Shown here: piece by piece, positions 44,801 through 56,167 of the stretch | How the letters are laid out: each line of letters begins with the position of its first letter | Position numbering within the stretch: position 1 is the stretch's first letter | DNA from: Drechmeria coniospora | Taxonomy: Eukaryota > Ascomycota > Sordariomycetes > Hypocreales > Ophiocordycipitaceae | Direction: 5' to 3' | Assembly: GCF_001625195.1 (NCBI RefSeq) | Contig: NC_054391.1 | Coordinates: forward strand, 868,001-932,000 | Length of the DNA: 64,000 nucleotides | Notes under the pieces: model-generated | Seen by the model: the letters and a program-made list of their open reading frames with translations, nothing else | What the model was told of the DNA's origin: nothing | The model's database searches: none | Program-made: the position numbers and the translations under genes

Positions 44801-46830
44801 AGAGGCATGTGTACGCGACGTACATGAAGAGCAGCGGTGGTTGGTTCTTTTGGATGATTTGCGCCGTCTTTTACATTTCCTACGAAGCGGGAAACCTAGG
44901 TATGCGAGCGAGCTTCCGAAACGCGCTCGGCCGTCGACCATGCTAACGTACGACAGGCCGCAATTGGTGGCTGCGTATCTGGACGGATGACCAGCAGGAC
45001 GTGTCTGCTCGCGATGGCGGCATGGCGTACGGAATCTCTCTGCAGCACAGCACCCTCCATGCCGCTGCCGTCACCCCCGTCTCTTCGCAGGACCACAAGC
45101 CTCTCTCCTTCTATCTGGGTGTTTACGTTGCCCTGTCGGCGGCGAGTGCCATCGTCGGGACGGTGCGCTTCCTGTGGACCTTTGTCATGAGCATCAAGGC
45201 CAGCAGGTTGCTCTTCCAGAAGATTCTGTTCACCGTGCTGCGCACGAAGCTCCGGTGGATCGACACAGTCCCGGTTGGACGTATCCTGAACCGCCTGACG
45301 GCCGATTTCGACACCATAGACAACCGCCTCACCATGAACATGGGCATCATGTTCTGGCGCGTCCTGGGTCTCATGGGGGTTTGCGTCGCCGGCATCTTGG
45401 TTTCGGTGTACATCCTGCCGCTGGCCTTTGTGCTGATATGCGTTGCTGGCTTTGTCGGCATGCGATTCTTGGATGGTGCGAGACCAATCAAGCGGCTCGA
45501 AAGCACCGCCAAGTCCCCCGTCTTCGAGCTTTTCAACGCTGCCCTCTCTGGCGTGTCGACGCTCAGGGCCTTCCAGAAGGGCCAAGTCTACATCGACCGC
45601 ATGCATGGTTCCCTGGACATTTGGGACAACCTCAGCGTGTACAATTGGACGATGAACCGTTGGCTCGGCTTCCGCATGGCGCTCATCGGCACTCTCTTCA
45701 CCACCCTCGTCGGTGTCCTTGTCGTGGGATCATCGTTTGTCGACGCTGCCATGGCCGGCTTCACCTTGTCGTTTGCTCTCGATTTCTCCGGCAACATGCT
45801 CATGGCCGTTCGCGGCTACGCAAGCCTGGAGCTTGATATGAATGCTGCCGAGCGTGTGATAGAGTACACGGAACTGGACACCGAAGACCAGTCCGGAGCC
45901 GAGCCCCCCGCGGCCTGGCCAACGTCAGGCAACGTGGAGGTGAAGGATCTGGTGGCCGCGTACGCGTCGCATCTTCCCCCGGTGTTGAACGGAGTGTCGT
46001 TCAATGTCAGAAATAACGAGAGGATTGGCGTCATTGGGCGCACGGGCGCTGGCAAATCGTCACTGACATTGGCCCTCTTTCGATTCTTGGAGGCTCGCTC
46101 CGGTCAGGTATTCATCGACGGGCTCGACATTTCCAAGGTAAACCTGCACAGTTTGCGATCTCGCCTCGCCATCATTCCTCAGGTAAGAAACACTTGACCC
46201 CCCCCCCCCCCCCCCCCCCCACGTCTCCGAGTGGGAGAACTAACGACGCCCTCGCAGGATCCCGTTCTCTTCTCGGGCACCATCCGAAGTAATCTGGACC
46301 CTTTCCACGAGCACACGGACGAGGAGCTTCGCGACTGCCTGTCTCGCGTCCACCTTGTCGACTCCGAGCCTGCGACACCGGAAAATGAGGTTGCATCCGA
46401 CTCTACGCCCAGCTCCACAATCGTTCCAAAGAACATCAACATCTTCCGTGACCTCAGCAGCGGCATCTCGGAGTCCGGTGGTAATTTGTCGCAGGGCCAA
46501 CGCCAGCTTCTCTGCATCGCTCGTGCCATCGTCGCCCGCCCCAAGATTATGGTTCTGGACGAGGCCACGTCGGCGGTAGACATGGCGACGGATGCGCTCA
46601 TTCAGCGGAGCATCCGCGAGGAGTTCAACGACAGCACCCTGCTCGTCATCGCTCATCGCCTCAGCACCATTGCCGACTTTGACCGCATCCTCGTCCTCAG
46701 CGAAGGAAGGGTTGCCGAGTTTGGTACGCCCCGCGAGCTGTGGGAGAAGGAGGGCGGCCTTTTCCGTGACATGTGCGAGCACAGCGGCGAGTTGGAGAAG
46801 CTCAAGCAGGCGGTGCTCCATCATCCGTAG
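41881..46830 (+). CDS. ABCC-family (MRP-type) full ABC transporter
   Basis: ATP-driven exporter of the multidrug-resistance-protein class, probably of organic anions or glutathione conjugates and perhaps vacuolar; substrate unknown. Five exons (41881-42198, 42272-42922, 42994-44899, 44957-46182, 46258-46830; introns 73, 71, 57, 75 bp) give 1557 aa. An N-terminal TMD0 with about five hydrophobic segments precedes TMD1. NBD1 has Walker A GKTGTGKS (about 654-661), signature LSGGQ (about 765) and Walker B ILVMDD, where Asp replaces the catalytic Glu, as in ABCC NBD1. TMD2 follows; NBD2 has Walker A GRTGAGKS (about 1319), signature LSQGQ (about 1444) and [13 protein letters not shown] charged Lys/Asp insert ([20 protein letters not shown]) lies in TMD1. 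Intron 4 contains 23 consecutive C. Confidence 0.94.
46198..46220. repeat. C23 homopolymer in ABC transporter intron 4
   Basis: Twenty-three consecutive cytosines start 15 bp after the GTAAGA donor. A CTAAC branch-like site and CAG acceptor follow at about 46239-46257. Confidence 0.9.
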
Positions 46831-47561
46831 GTTTCTTAAAGGGCTCCTTGGGACCGCAGGGCGGGGAAAAGTGGTACTTGCTGGTATGGTATTGACATTT
46901 GGGTCTGCGATTATCAGGAATGACGCCAGCATCCCACCTAGCTTAGAATAGACAAATGAATGCCTCGGGTGGCAATAGAACATACGTTCAGTTGGGCGCG
47001 AACAGGCTGTTGTGCTCGTTTGCTATGCATATTCTGCTACCGAAAATGTCAGGCGGTAGAATTTCGCAACGGGCGGTATCTGCGAAATCATTGTCTGTGA
47101 TGGCATCAACAGCCTGGCCTCCGAGCTTTATGTGCCCCGTACCTGAACTGGTAGCGACAGATGTCCATGGACGCCGCAACATCCCTCTTGCGTTGCTAGC
47201 AGTGACGCGTTGACATAGCATTCGTTACTTGACCTAGTCGGACAGCAAAGTTGGTGTGTGTGACTCTGCCGTCGAGCATAGCAATCCACACATACAGTGG
47301 GATGCGCAAGTAGAGGGTGCCGCGGACGTCAGTAGACAAGGCGGTAAAAGGTCGTGCATCCACGCAGCATCCACGCTGGCTCTCAGCACGCCTTGCAGCT
47401 TCAGGTATTGCCTCACTCGTTCTGGGCCAAGACGGCGTGCAGCGGCCTCCGAAGGAAACACGCGATCCTTGGTGGCCAAGTCAACGGCTGAATATTCATC
47501 AAGGCGGTTGCTTGATTTCCCCCACCCCAACGCGGATCGAAAACAAGTAGCCCCTTCTTCG
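46831..47561. other. Convergent spacer between the ABC transporter and ATG6
   Basis: Contains both 3' ends. No repeat or gene was recognised; ORFs of about 80-100 codons here have no domain. Confidence 0.65.
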
Positions 47562-49091
47562 TCATGACGTGGAATCTGTCGCGGTCGAGCTCACGTTACT
47601 GGCATGAGCTAGGAGGAATTTGCAGCAAGTGAGCGTCAGCTTGCACGCTTTTGTCCAGCCGTCATCCTGGGCAATGCCAAGCTTGATGCTCACGTCGCTT
47701 ATCTTGTCGCCCTCGATCTTGTACGGCAACAGCAAAGTATTGCCCGTCGGCTCCGTCTGCTCCTGCACAAACACACCCAGCTGCCGGACGAGCTCGAGGA
47801 AGGCGACCATGGCGTTGTCAAACTTGCGGTGCATAAAGGTCAAGCCAAGCGGCATGTCGCCGGAGCTGTAGAGCTCGAGCACGTGCTTCTTGGGCGGTGG
47901 CTGCACGACCCGAGATGCCGAGCGGCTTGACGCGAGGCTGGACCCGTCATATCGGACAATCTTGGATGTGCTGCCCATCGGCTGGGGATCGTAGCCCTTG
48001 AACTTGTAATCAAGCTTGTCGCTGACGGTGACGAGCAGCAGAAGGGCATGCCCCCAGGCGGCATTGATCTCGGACCAATCCACCGGCTTGCTCGACAGCC
48101 TCCCGAGTCGTAGACCGTTGATGGTCGCGAAGCTCCCATCGTGGCTGATGCAAAACGTGTCGTTGTACACGTTCGACCGTTGCAGCTTCTCCAGCAGCTG
48201 CGAGTCGTGGCTGTACTTTGCGTTGACGCTGTCCCTTTCGGCCTGAAAGTCGGCCATGCGGGTGGCGAAGGCGTTTCGAGCCCTCCAAAACGACTCTTCC
48301 TCTTTATCCAGAAGCCTCGATTCCTCCTCCAAGGCCAAAATTTCCTCGTCGAGCCCGTCCTTTTCTCTCTCGAGCTGCTTAAGATCCCGAATCGCATCCG
48401 CCTTGTCGTTCTCGGCCTTTTGGAGCGCCTCCTGTCGCCGTTGCACCTCCTCTTGACTGGGTTGCTCATCTTTCACGTATCGCAGCCGCTTCACATACGC
48501 GTCCCTCTCCTTCGAAGCCACATCCAGCTTCTTCTGGAACCCGTCCAGAAGCAACTCGGTGCAGTCGATGCAAACAGGGTGATCGATGTCAGATCGAGCG
48601 GATAAAATTTCAAAAAGCCTGTCCATTCGCCGCATCTCGTCTCCCTTGGGTACATCCTGCCCTAGCTCTGAGCTCTTCCTGCCCGAGCCAGAGCGCCGTT
48701 GTTGGCCCGGCGTGGACGCTTGACTGCGGATCGAAGCTTGATGCTGGGATTGGCCGCCGACTTGAGATTCGGTGAGATAAATGAATGACATGGCAGAGTC
48801 GCGAGATTGGCTGCCATGTTGGCGTTTGAATCTCGGCGAACCGGCATGGTGGGATGCCTGGTCGTACAATGCTCTTCTCGACCGTTCTTGCGGCTGTGAC
48901 GTTGCTGGCGGATGCTGGGGCGACTTGTTGGACGTCTGCGGTGACGTCGCAGCTATGGAACTTAGCTGGGGATTTTCTCACGAATCGTGTCGGCGAAGCC
49001 ACTCACAAACAAGCAGGTCGTACGCCGCCGGGTTCAAGTCCTCAAGAGACCCGTCCAGCCTGAGTGGCTGGCGACACTTCTGGCAGTGCAT
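47562..49091 (-). CDS. ATG6: Beclin 1 / Atg6 (Vps30), PI3-kinase complex subunit
   Basis: Scaffold of class III PI3-kinase complexes I (autophagy, with Atg14) and II (endosomal). Exons 49007-49091 and 47562-48952 (intron 54 bp) give 491 aa. Exon 1 encodes the conserved start MHCQKCRQPLRLDGSLEDL...AAYDLLV with its CxxC pair. Exon 2 continues through a Ser/Gln/Pro linker, the BH3-like/flexible region (DSAMSFIYLTESQV), a second Cys pair (HPVCIDCTELLLDGFQ) and a long coiled coil (about residues 165-285). The BARA domain follows (VYNDTFCISHDGSFATINGLRLGRL, WSEINAAWGHALLLL, MPLGLTFMHRKFDNAMVAFL). Using the first exon is essential; the longest single frame lacks the N-terminal Cys motif. Confidence 0.95.
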
Positions 49092-49778
49092 GCTGGCGAC
49101 GTGGCCGGAGAACTCGTCAGGCGAATGGTGAGGGACACGGCACTCTGACAAGGAAAGGATGGCAAAGATGACGAACCGCTGCGCAGAAGGCGAGGGCGAG
49201 AATGATTACGAGGGCGAAGTGAGCCCGAGGTTGAAGGTGACGACATCCATGGGATGGTTGCCTGAGGACGGTATTAGGTCATGAGCTACAGTACGACCGA
49301 ACGACGAAGTACTACCTAGATAGGCTTAGTCTTAGTGGCGGATTGTCTTGTCCTTTGCAAGCGCGTGCGCGGGGTACGGTGGGGTGGCAAAAATGTCGAT
49401 TCAATTTGTACGAGCAGCACCACCAAAGCTGAATCGTCACTTTTGTCGAGTCGCCGGATGTAGAAATAAAATATTACTTCATACAGTAGTACTCCGTAAG
49501 TATCCATCCATTTCGGGAAACCTATTTACGCGGTTGCGTCTGCACCATAGAAAGTCGTGTTTGTTCCACGATCCGATCCATTTGTTGTTGCTCTACCAAC
49601 CATAACCAATAATCCATTTTTGTTACACCTCCCATTTCGCACCAGCATCCCCTGACGACTCTTATCATTTACGGGCATCTCGATCCCATCCCATCACATG
49701 CCGTCCCATATCGTCCCGTGCAGTTCTTTCTTGTTACCATGATCTTGTCGCCTAATACATGGTGGTCCGTCTGTCATC
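49092..49778. promoter_or_regulatory. Shared divergent promoter region of ATG6 and SCM3
   Basis: 687 bp between two divergent starts. One GTACTCCGTA element occurs near 49489. Pyrimidine-rich sequence precedes the SCM3 start. No specific factor site was assigned. Confidence 0.55.
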
Positions 49779-52394
49779 ATGGAACCGCCTCCGAAGCGAC
49801 GGCGACATGGCAAGTCGCCCTTGGACTCGACCGACACCGAGGACGATGAGCTCGGATTCGAACCGCACGAGGTTCTTGCCAGGCGAGATCCTGCATACAA
49901 ATTGTCTCTCGATCGAGCATACGCCGATAATCGCTTTCAATCGACCATGGCACACATTTTCGAGAAATACGGCCGCGACTTCGAAGGCATAGGCGACGAG
50001 ATCGACATGATGACGGGCGAAATCGTCGTCAACAACGGCCACCTCCAGAACATGCGCAGCGAAACAGACGTCGGGCTTCGAAACGGGAATGAGGAAGCGG
50101 AGGAGGACGAGGGAATCCTGCTTGACGAACTCACCGACGACGAACCAGACGGCCTGCTCATGGGTCCCGGTCAATGCCACAAGGCGGGACAGGAGGCGGC
50201 GGAACAGGAGGCGGAACAGGAGGATGAGGACGATCGAATCTTGCACGGCCACGCCCCTAGCCGGACATCTACATCCTTGGTTGCCTTTCGCAGGCCGCAG
50301 GCACCACCTATACTGCCTCCGACGACTATTGCCCCTGGGCTCCTTGGCACACGTCACCTACCATTCACGCCCCCCTTCTCATTTGGCGGGTCACCTCTGG
50401 CCTTGGGAATCTCGCCGTTGGACATGCGGTCTTTGGGTCTCTTCGGAAGCCATATGGCTCCTTTGGAACCCCCGGATATCTTTCCGGGACCTTCAAGGCT
50501 GCTTCCCACACCCGGCGAGCGGTACGATTTCCTCGAGCGCAACGGCGGAAGTTCCATCTGGGCACCAAGCTACCAATTTAAGGATAATGAACCTGATGGC
50601 GCTATACAACCTCTGCGGCAGCCTCCCGCCAGGAGGACTAGACGGATGAAGTATATCGCCCCCTCTGCTTCGAAGGGGCTTAATGAGGATGTCGATGACG
50701 ATATCATTCTTGCGGGCAAGAACTTTGGGCACGACCAGGGATCTAGTCTTAGCGAGACGCATGAGAGACTCAAGGATGAATTATTGATAACTGGTGACGC
50801 CCCATCCAGCGAACCATCTCGGAAGCCGAGGAAGCGAGGAAGGCCCGTGACTAGGACGAAATCTGTTTCGCACACACCTCAGCAGCAGCAGCACGAGAAA
50901 GCTGCGACGCAGACTAAGAAGGGATCGACAGAATTGCTGTCCGAGCGGTCGACGTCTAATGGCAATATACCAATAACTTCAAGGGAGCATGTGGAGTTTG
51001 TAGCGGATGACCAAGGCGACTCGACCGCAAAACAACCAAGGCATGCCGAACAGCAAGCTCGCTTTCCGGACAAGAGGCCACGGAATCACGCGCATGGCGG
51101 GAGACGACGGCAGTACAAATTGGAGGTTCAAATTCCTGCCGTGGATCCTTCGCGTCTCGCCGAGTACATGGCCATCGAAGATGCAGTGAAATTTGTTGCT
51201 GATTCCGCCGACGAGGCCTCAAATAACTCTGTCTCGCCAGAGACAGAGGAAATACCAGAGCCACAAGATGCTTCCACCAAAGTCAACAGTGGTGTGTCGA
51301 CGTCAAAATTACTCCCTGGCCGAGGCCGAAGAGAAGTGGGAACGGCTAGCCAGGCTACGATGAACTCGGCGTATATACTCTCCGATGATGAGATGCCTAT
51401 ATTTTTTAAACAAACATCAACGTCCGACAGGAAAGTGGCGAAGGATCGCATTGCTCAGAGACCCTTACCACATGCCGCAAGCCCGGAACGTGAGGACGCT
51501 ATCGCAACAGAGAAGGCGGCAGTGGACGATAAACAGCTGGTGTCCCCAAGAGCTACCGTATGCAAGAGTGTAACGACAACGGAAGCGGCAATTCAAAAGA
51601 GAGTCACCATGTTGAAGAATGAGCAGACAGAGCGAATACGCAGACTTCTGGACGAAGTGAAAAACAAGTCCACAGTTTCCAACAACGATGCTCCTGCATT
51701 CCTCTCAAGAGACCTTCTTCAGTCTACCAGACGGCAGCCAGGGCCAAGAATGGAGATATCTGCACATCCATCCAAGAAGTCTTCGGGTTCGAGGGCACCG
51801 AGACACGGTGGATCGAGCAATGTATCCGAGCAAGTTGCCCCAAGAGAGGAACCGCAAGTATCGGATGAAACAGAAAAGGGCCAACGCAGAGTCGTCTCTA
51901 CGAGTGTAATGCCTCCGGAGCCGGCCACTTCTCCGATCCAGGCTCCTCCCCGCAAGCCCACGGCCAAGCCGTCATCGCCCATCTGCCCGACACCCAGCAG
52001 GCCCCTTTGTACGCCATCCAAACCCCAAACGCCCGGTCACAGATGCATACCCATCACCCGGGCTCCCTCCTCCCGCCGCTCCATCCTCTCCCTTCTCTCG
52101 CCCGATCCGGCACTTCCTGTGGACGGTGCCGACGAGGAGCGGGACCTCGACGAACTGGTCGGCCTCACCGACGTCTTGTCCACTTCATTTTTAAGCGACT
52201 CTGCCGCCCCCTGGAGCAGCAAGATTTGGAAATCGAGTGCTCTCACGACCGAGATTTATCACACGCCCGTCAAGAAGCGGCCTACGGATGCAGTGAGTCC
52301 CGGGAGCGTCATCAGGACTCCAGGCGGCACGATCCGGTCGTGCGGGATCAACGGATACAGATGCGGGCGTGATTTTTGCTTTACGTGCTTGTAG
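49779..52394 (+). CDS. SCM3: Scm3/HJURP-like CENP-A chaperone
   Basis: Single-exon gene of 871 aa. Near the N-terminus (about residues 35-100) it has the Scm3 signature: AYADNRFQSTMAHIFEKYGRDF followed by IGDEIDMMTGEIVVNNGHL. Scm3 delivers the centromeric histone CENP-A/Cse4 to kinetochore chromatin. Filamentous-fungal Scm3 proteins are long and carry extra DNA-binding motifs. Here an AT-hook-like basic patch RKPRKRGRPVTR lies at about 347-360. The extreme C-terminus is Cys-rich (CGINGYRCGRDFCFTCL; spacing C-x6-C-x4-C-x2-C), a possible metal-binding knuckle. The middle is acidic, then Ser/Pro/Lys-rich and probably disordered. A basic PPPKRRRHGK at the start may be a nuclear signal. The gene is divergent from ATG6. 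Confidence 0.85.
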   Translation: MEPPPKRRRHGKSPLDSTDTEDDELGFEPHEVLARRDPAYKLSLDRAYADNRFQSTMAHIFEKYGRDFEGIGDEIDMMTGEIVVNNGHLQNMRSETDVGLRNGNEEAEEDEGILLDELTDDEPDGLLMGPGQCHKAGQEAAEQEAEQEDEDDRILHGHAPSRTSTSLVAFRRPQAPPILPPTTIAPGLLGTRHLPFTPPFSFGGSPLALGISPLDMRSLGLFGSHMAPLEPPDIFPGPSRLLPTPGERYDFLERNGGSSIWAPSYQFKDNEPDGAIQPLRQPPARRTRRMKYIAPSASKGLNEDVDDDIILAGKNFGHDQGSSLSETHERLKDELLITGDAPSSEPSRKPRKRGRPVTRTKSVSHTPQQQQHEKAATQTKKGSTELLSERSTSNGNIPITSREHVEFVADDQGDSTAKQPRHAEQQARFPDKRPRNHAHGGRRRQYKLEVQIPAVDPSRLAEYMAIEDAVKFVADSADEASNNSVSPETEEIPEPQDASTKVNSGVSTSKLLPGRGRREVGTASQATMNSAYILSDDEMPIFFKQTSTSDRKVAKDRIAQRPLPHAASPEREDAIATEKAAVDDKQLVSPRATVCKSVTTTEAAIQKRVTMLKNEQTERIRRLLDEVKNKSTVSNNDAPAFLSRDLLQSTRRQPGPRMEISAHPSKKSSGSRAPRHGGSSNVSEQVAPREEPQVSDETEKGQRRVVSTSVMPPEPATSPIQAPPRKPTAKPSSPICPTPSRPLCTPSKPQTPGHRCIPITRAPSSRRSILSLLSPDPALPVDGADEERDLDELVGLTDVLSTSFLSDSAAPWSSKIWKSSALTTEIYHTPVKKRPTDAVSPGSVIRTPGGTIRSCGINGYRCGRDFCFTCL

Positions 52395-53023
52395 CCCAAC
52401 ATCAGGCTGAAGGAGTCACGGTGGCGAGAGAAGATGATCGACAGAAGGGTTTTTTTTACATATCTCGGGTGCTACAACACTGTCTCACGCAAAAGGGACT
52501 GGCTCCCTCCCCCCTCCTTTCCCCCTCCTCGCCCTCCTCCGCCCCATGTCGATAGCCCGATGGATAACCAATGGGAGCATGTGATCCTCGCCCAAAGAGG
52601 CGCTTCGCATCTTTATTTTCCTCACCCTTTGTTGAATCCATGTGCCCGTTGCCGGAGAGCCATCATCAATTGCTCCCCGCTGGTCGGTTGGCAATGGCCA
52701 GAAACCAAGGCCGACGGTCTGGATGGGTTCGGAATCAGTCACGGCAACCGGTGTCACTCGAGTGGGCCAAGACGCGATATATCCCGAGGAAGCGATCTTC
52801 CTTTGCTCGTCCAATGAACTGCGCCGAAACGACATGCATTATCACTCATGAAAGGTAGATTGACCAGCCTCTTTTCTCCTGCCTGGAGCGGGCACCCTAC
52901 CAAAATTGAATAGAAGAAAGCGGGCGAGCAGGGGAAGGACTGATGCAGGGTATCATCGGAGCGCGGGCGGTGTGGATGTCGTAGGCCGGAGTTGATCGAG
53001 TCACGGCAGCGTCAGCTTGCCAT
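52395..53023. other. Convergent spacer between SCM3 and CKA1
   Basis: Contains the two 3' ends. It includes a T9 run at 52450 and a C/T-rich stretch at 52500-52545. No gene was recognised. Confidence 0.65.
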
Positions 53024-54430
53024 TTATCCCGACTTGTAGGTCCCGCTTGGGTTGGAAAGGTTTTGCTTGAAGACTTCAGGGTCGCGGACAGGGTCAAAGT
53101 ACGGATGAGCCTGTGCCTCCTTCGCAGTAAGGCGCTCCTGCGTACGTGGTCAGCCGGCATGACGAGGCATGATGGGCGGGCCACTCGTGTGTGCACAAAC
53201 CTGGTGGTCGTATCGCAACAGCTTGTCGAGGAAATCGATGGCTTCATTCGAAACGAAGCGCTGGTTCTCCGACGTGACGAAGCCGTGCCAGGGCTTCTTC
53301 TGGAAGCGTCCTAGTATGTCGTCGTACTGGGCATCCAGCTCGATTTCGTACTTGTCGAGATAGTCGAAGAGTTCGTCGGTACCTAGAACCTTTGCGATTT
53401 TGACGAGCTGGTCCGAGTTGCTGTTCCCATGAAAGAACGGCTCCTTGCGGAAAATCATCGAGGCGAACATGGCGCCCAAGCTCCACATGTCCAGGCTGTA
53501 GTCATACTCCTGGAAGTCGACCAGCAGCTCGGGGCCCTTAAAGTATCGAGACGCCACGCGGACATTGTATTCGGTTCCGGGGTGGTAGAACTCAGCCAAG
53601 CCCCAGTCAATCAGACGCAACTACAAGGGAAAGTTAGCAGGTAGGATGGGACAGGCAAAGGTGTCGTCGGGGTGGGGAGGGGCGGCTTACCTTTCGGTTC
53701 TCATGATCGATCATAACGTTATGAGGCTTGACGTCGCGGTGCATAATGCCTTTGCTGTGGCAAAAGTCCAGGGCTTTGAGTAGCTCATGGATGTAGAACC
53801 GCACGTCGAGGTCGTTGAACTTGGGATAGAGGCTGCGGAAGTCGGTATTGTTGACGTACTCGAAGATGAGGGAGGGCGTCTTGCTCTGGACGGCGGCAGA
53901 GGCGGTTGATGTCAGAAGGGGACGGAAGGGACGGGGACGGAAGGGAAGGGAGAAAAAACGGACCTGCGAGTCTCTGACAACGTCCAGGAGGGCGACAACA
54001 TTGGGGCCGCCGGCAAGGTTCTGCAGGATCTTGATCTCGCGCTTGATCTTCTTCTTCTTCACGGGCTTGAGGACCTTGACGACGCATTTCTGGTAGTTGA
54101 CCACGTTGATGCCTTCAAAAACCTCCGAGTATTTGCCACGGCCTGCGGGAGCCGTGATGAGCTTGGTTCACGATGCAGAGCTGGCCGAGGGGGGGGCCAG
54201 CAGGCAGAGGCGGGGGGGGGGGGGGGGCGGGGAAGCTCAGCATACCAATCTTCCGGACGACCTCGTAGTTCTCGAGGACGCCCCAGCCTAGGTCCTGGTC
54301 AGCGACGGATGGAGGAAGGCGACGGCGAAGAGGCCTCGCGAGAGTCGGTCGACCCACTGATGTTGACGCTGTCGTAGTCCCAGTAGCTGCGGGGCATGTT
54401 CTGGTTGACATCTGCGTAGACGCGCGCCAT
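53024..54430 (-). CDS. CKA1: Casein kinase 2 catalytic subunit alpha
   Basis: Constitutively active Ser/Thr kinase for acidic target sites. Six exons (54358-54430, 54246-54287, 53964-54142, 53691-53885, 53201-53620, 53024-53137) sum to 1023 bp, 340 aa. The start is [20 protein letters not shown]; exons 1-2 join at [17 protein letters not shown]. The glycine loop is GRGKYSEV, the CK2 basic cluster is [15 protein letters not shown], the catalytic loop is [11 protein letters not shown] and the activation motif is DWG, where most kinases have DFG, a CK2 hallmark. [20 protein letters not shown] is the substrate-binding P+1 region. The protein ends [10 protein letters not shown]. Introns are 63-103 bp, and intron 2 holds a C16 run on the gene strand (54212-54227). 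Confidence 0.96.
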
Positions 54431-56167
54431 GGTGGGCGATTTGGCGTGCCGCTCGCAGCTGCGAGAGTGGGACGAGGAAGGAAATCGGTCGAGGACGGGG
54501 AAGAAGGGGTCGGCGGGCGAACGACGACGCAATCGCGAGACGTCGGTGGCGGCCGGGCCGTTTGATTTTGAGGAGTGAAGAGGGGGAGAAGGGGAGAGGG
54601 GGAGGGGGGGGAGGGGGAGGGAGCCTGACGAGCTTGAAGGCCTCGTGTGGTGAAGAAGGGATGGTGAGCCAATCCTCTCGGCCGAGCTGAGCCAAAAGCG
54701 CAGGGCGGGATAAGATAAGAAACCAAGGCGGCGGGGGCTTTGCTGGGGCCGGGGCTGGGGGATGTTGGGCGCTGTAGGGCGCTGTAGGCCGCAACTAGGG
54801 GCGCTGGGACGCTGCCCTTTAGGCTGTCAGCAGGCCTTTTCTCGCCTTCAGGCCTCCTGAACCACCCCAAGAAGTGATGGAAAATCGCCCCCCCGCTTTT
54901 TCTCCCGCAATCCCGCGGCTGCAATTGGCTCTGGCAGATTCGTCGACAGAGCGCCCGGGTTCGTCAGTACTAGTTATTAATTATTACTGTAATTACTTGG
55001 TACTGGGAGCACCGCAATCGCAACGAAGCTGCTGGGCCTCTGCAGTGTTTGCGGACGGATCCGTGCGAGGCTACCGCTGAACGACGCCATGTGGGTGACG
55101 AGACCACGAATCAGCGACGAGCCCCGTTGTCTCGTACGGCAGAGTGCTATGTACTGTACGGAGTACTGTAGGTACTAGGTAAGTATTACTTTGTTGTGCT
55201 GTACAGTAGATACTAGTAATCTGACAGCGCTCATTGCAGGCCTTTGCGACCCCTCTATGAGCGCTAATTACCAAGTACGATAGCATGCAAATCAAGGATG
55301 GCATTCTCCAAGTACAGGCTACAGCATACCCAAGTGCATACACACTTTACAAGCGATCTGGCAATTTTTCATCATATGCAAATGCGCAACGTAACGAGAG
55401 GAATCGGCTTCATTTGCAACGCGACGCTTCTCCCTGCGTCTTTAACGACTTTTGATTGTTTTCGACGTTGCGGCCCGGAAACCAACTAGCGCTGCTGCTG
55501 GTGCGTACTAACGCGTGCACTAACACAATGTGTGCCTGTAACCACTGTAAATTGCGCTGCGTTCTTCCTGAAGCGGCCTCCCTCGGATCACACCATCACC
55601 GAATTTCACCGTCGCTGCCACGCTAACAAGCGACAGCATGTCGGCCAATACGTGCAAGCGGCACATGCAGTTGTCCTACTTGCAACACGCCAGGCCTCGT
55701 GAGTCAGTGATATCTTTGCAGAAGAGCTGTCCTCGGCACACAGGAGCCAACAATGGCAATTCGCCTCGTTTCCTGCATGATGTAGTCAGCGCCACTCTCC
55801 CAGGGTGCCTCAGGGCCAGACGTGTGATGGGAAGGAAGATGATGTGGCTCAGAGAGAAGATTGATTGCTCATCACGTCGAGATTGCGAGACGTCCCCATC
55901 AAATGAACCGACAGATCCTCCGTCTCCAAGCTTGATCTGACTAAGGATGACGATACAAAGGTTTTCATCATGACATCGGGGGGGGGGGGGGGTTGTCCGG
56001 GGTATCAACGTACTCGACTGTGCTGCGTCACCAATATGACTCGACAGAGGTAGAGACACCGCGAGCTCTCCTAGTCCTTGGAAGATTCGCCGGGCGGCCT
56101 GCAAGACCGCGTCTCGGATGGGCGCCGAACTGGTGCGTGCGTTCATATGCCGTCGTTCCCGCCCTCC
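54431..56167. other. CKA1 upstream region and spacer
   Basis: The CKA1 promoter should lie at 54431-54900, which is GA-rich on the + strand (about 54570-54625). GTAC elements occur at about 54960-55230, including TACTGTACGGAGTAC near 55152. A G15 run is at 55978-55992. The minus-strand frames at 54115-54924 combine CKA1 exon and intron read-through and are not separate genes. No other gene was supported. Confidence 0.65.

Noticed and set aside
43219..44808. 529-codon minus-strand ORF across the ABC transporter
   Set aside because: Antisense of TMD1-NBD1; no motif and no splice logic.
49010..49060. tRNA-like T-arm (GGGTTCAAGTCC) near the ATG6 start
   Set aside because: It lies in ATG6 exon 1 coding sequence, and no matching acceptor, D or anticodon stems could be folded.
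55978..55992. G15 run as a possible structural element
   Set aside because: Single homopolymer in a spacer without flanking features; most simply slippage, so recorded but not promoted as a feature.
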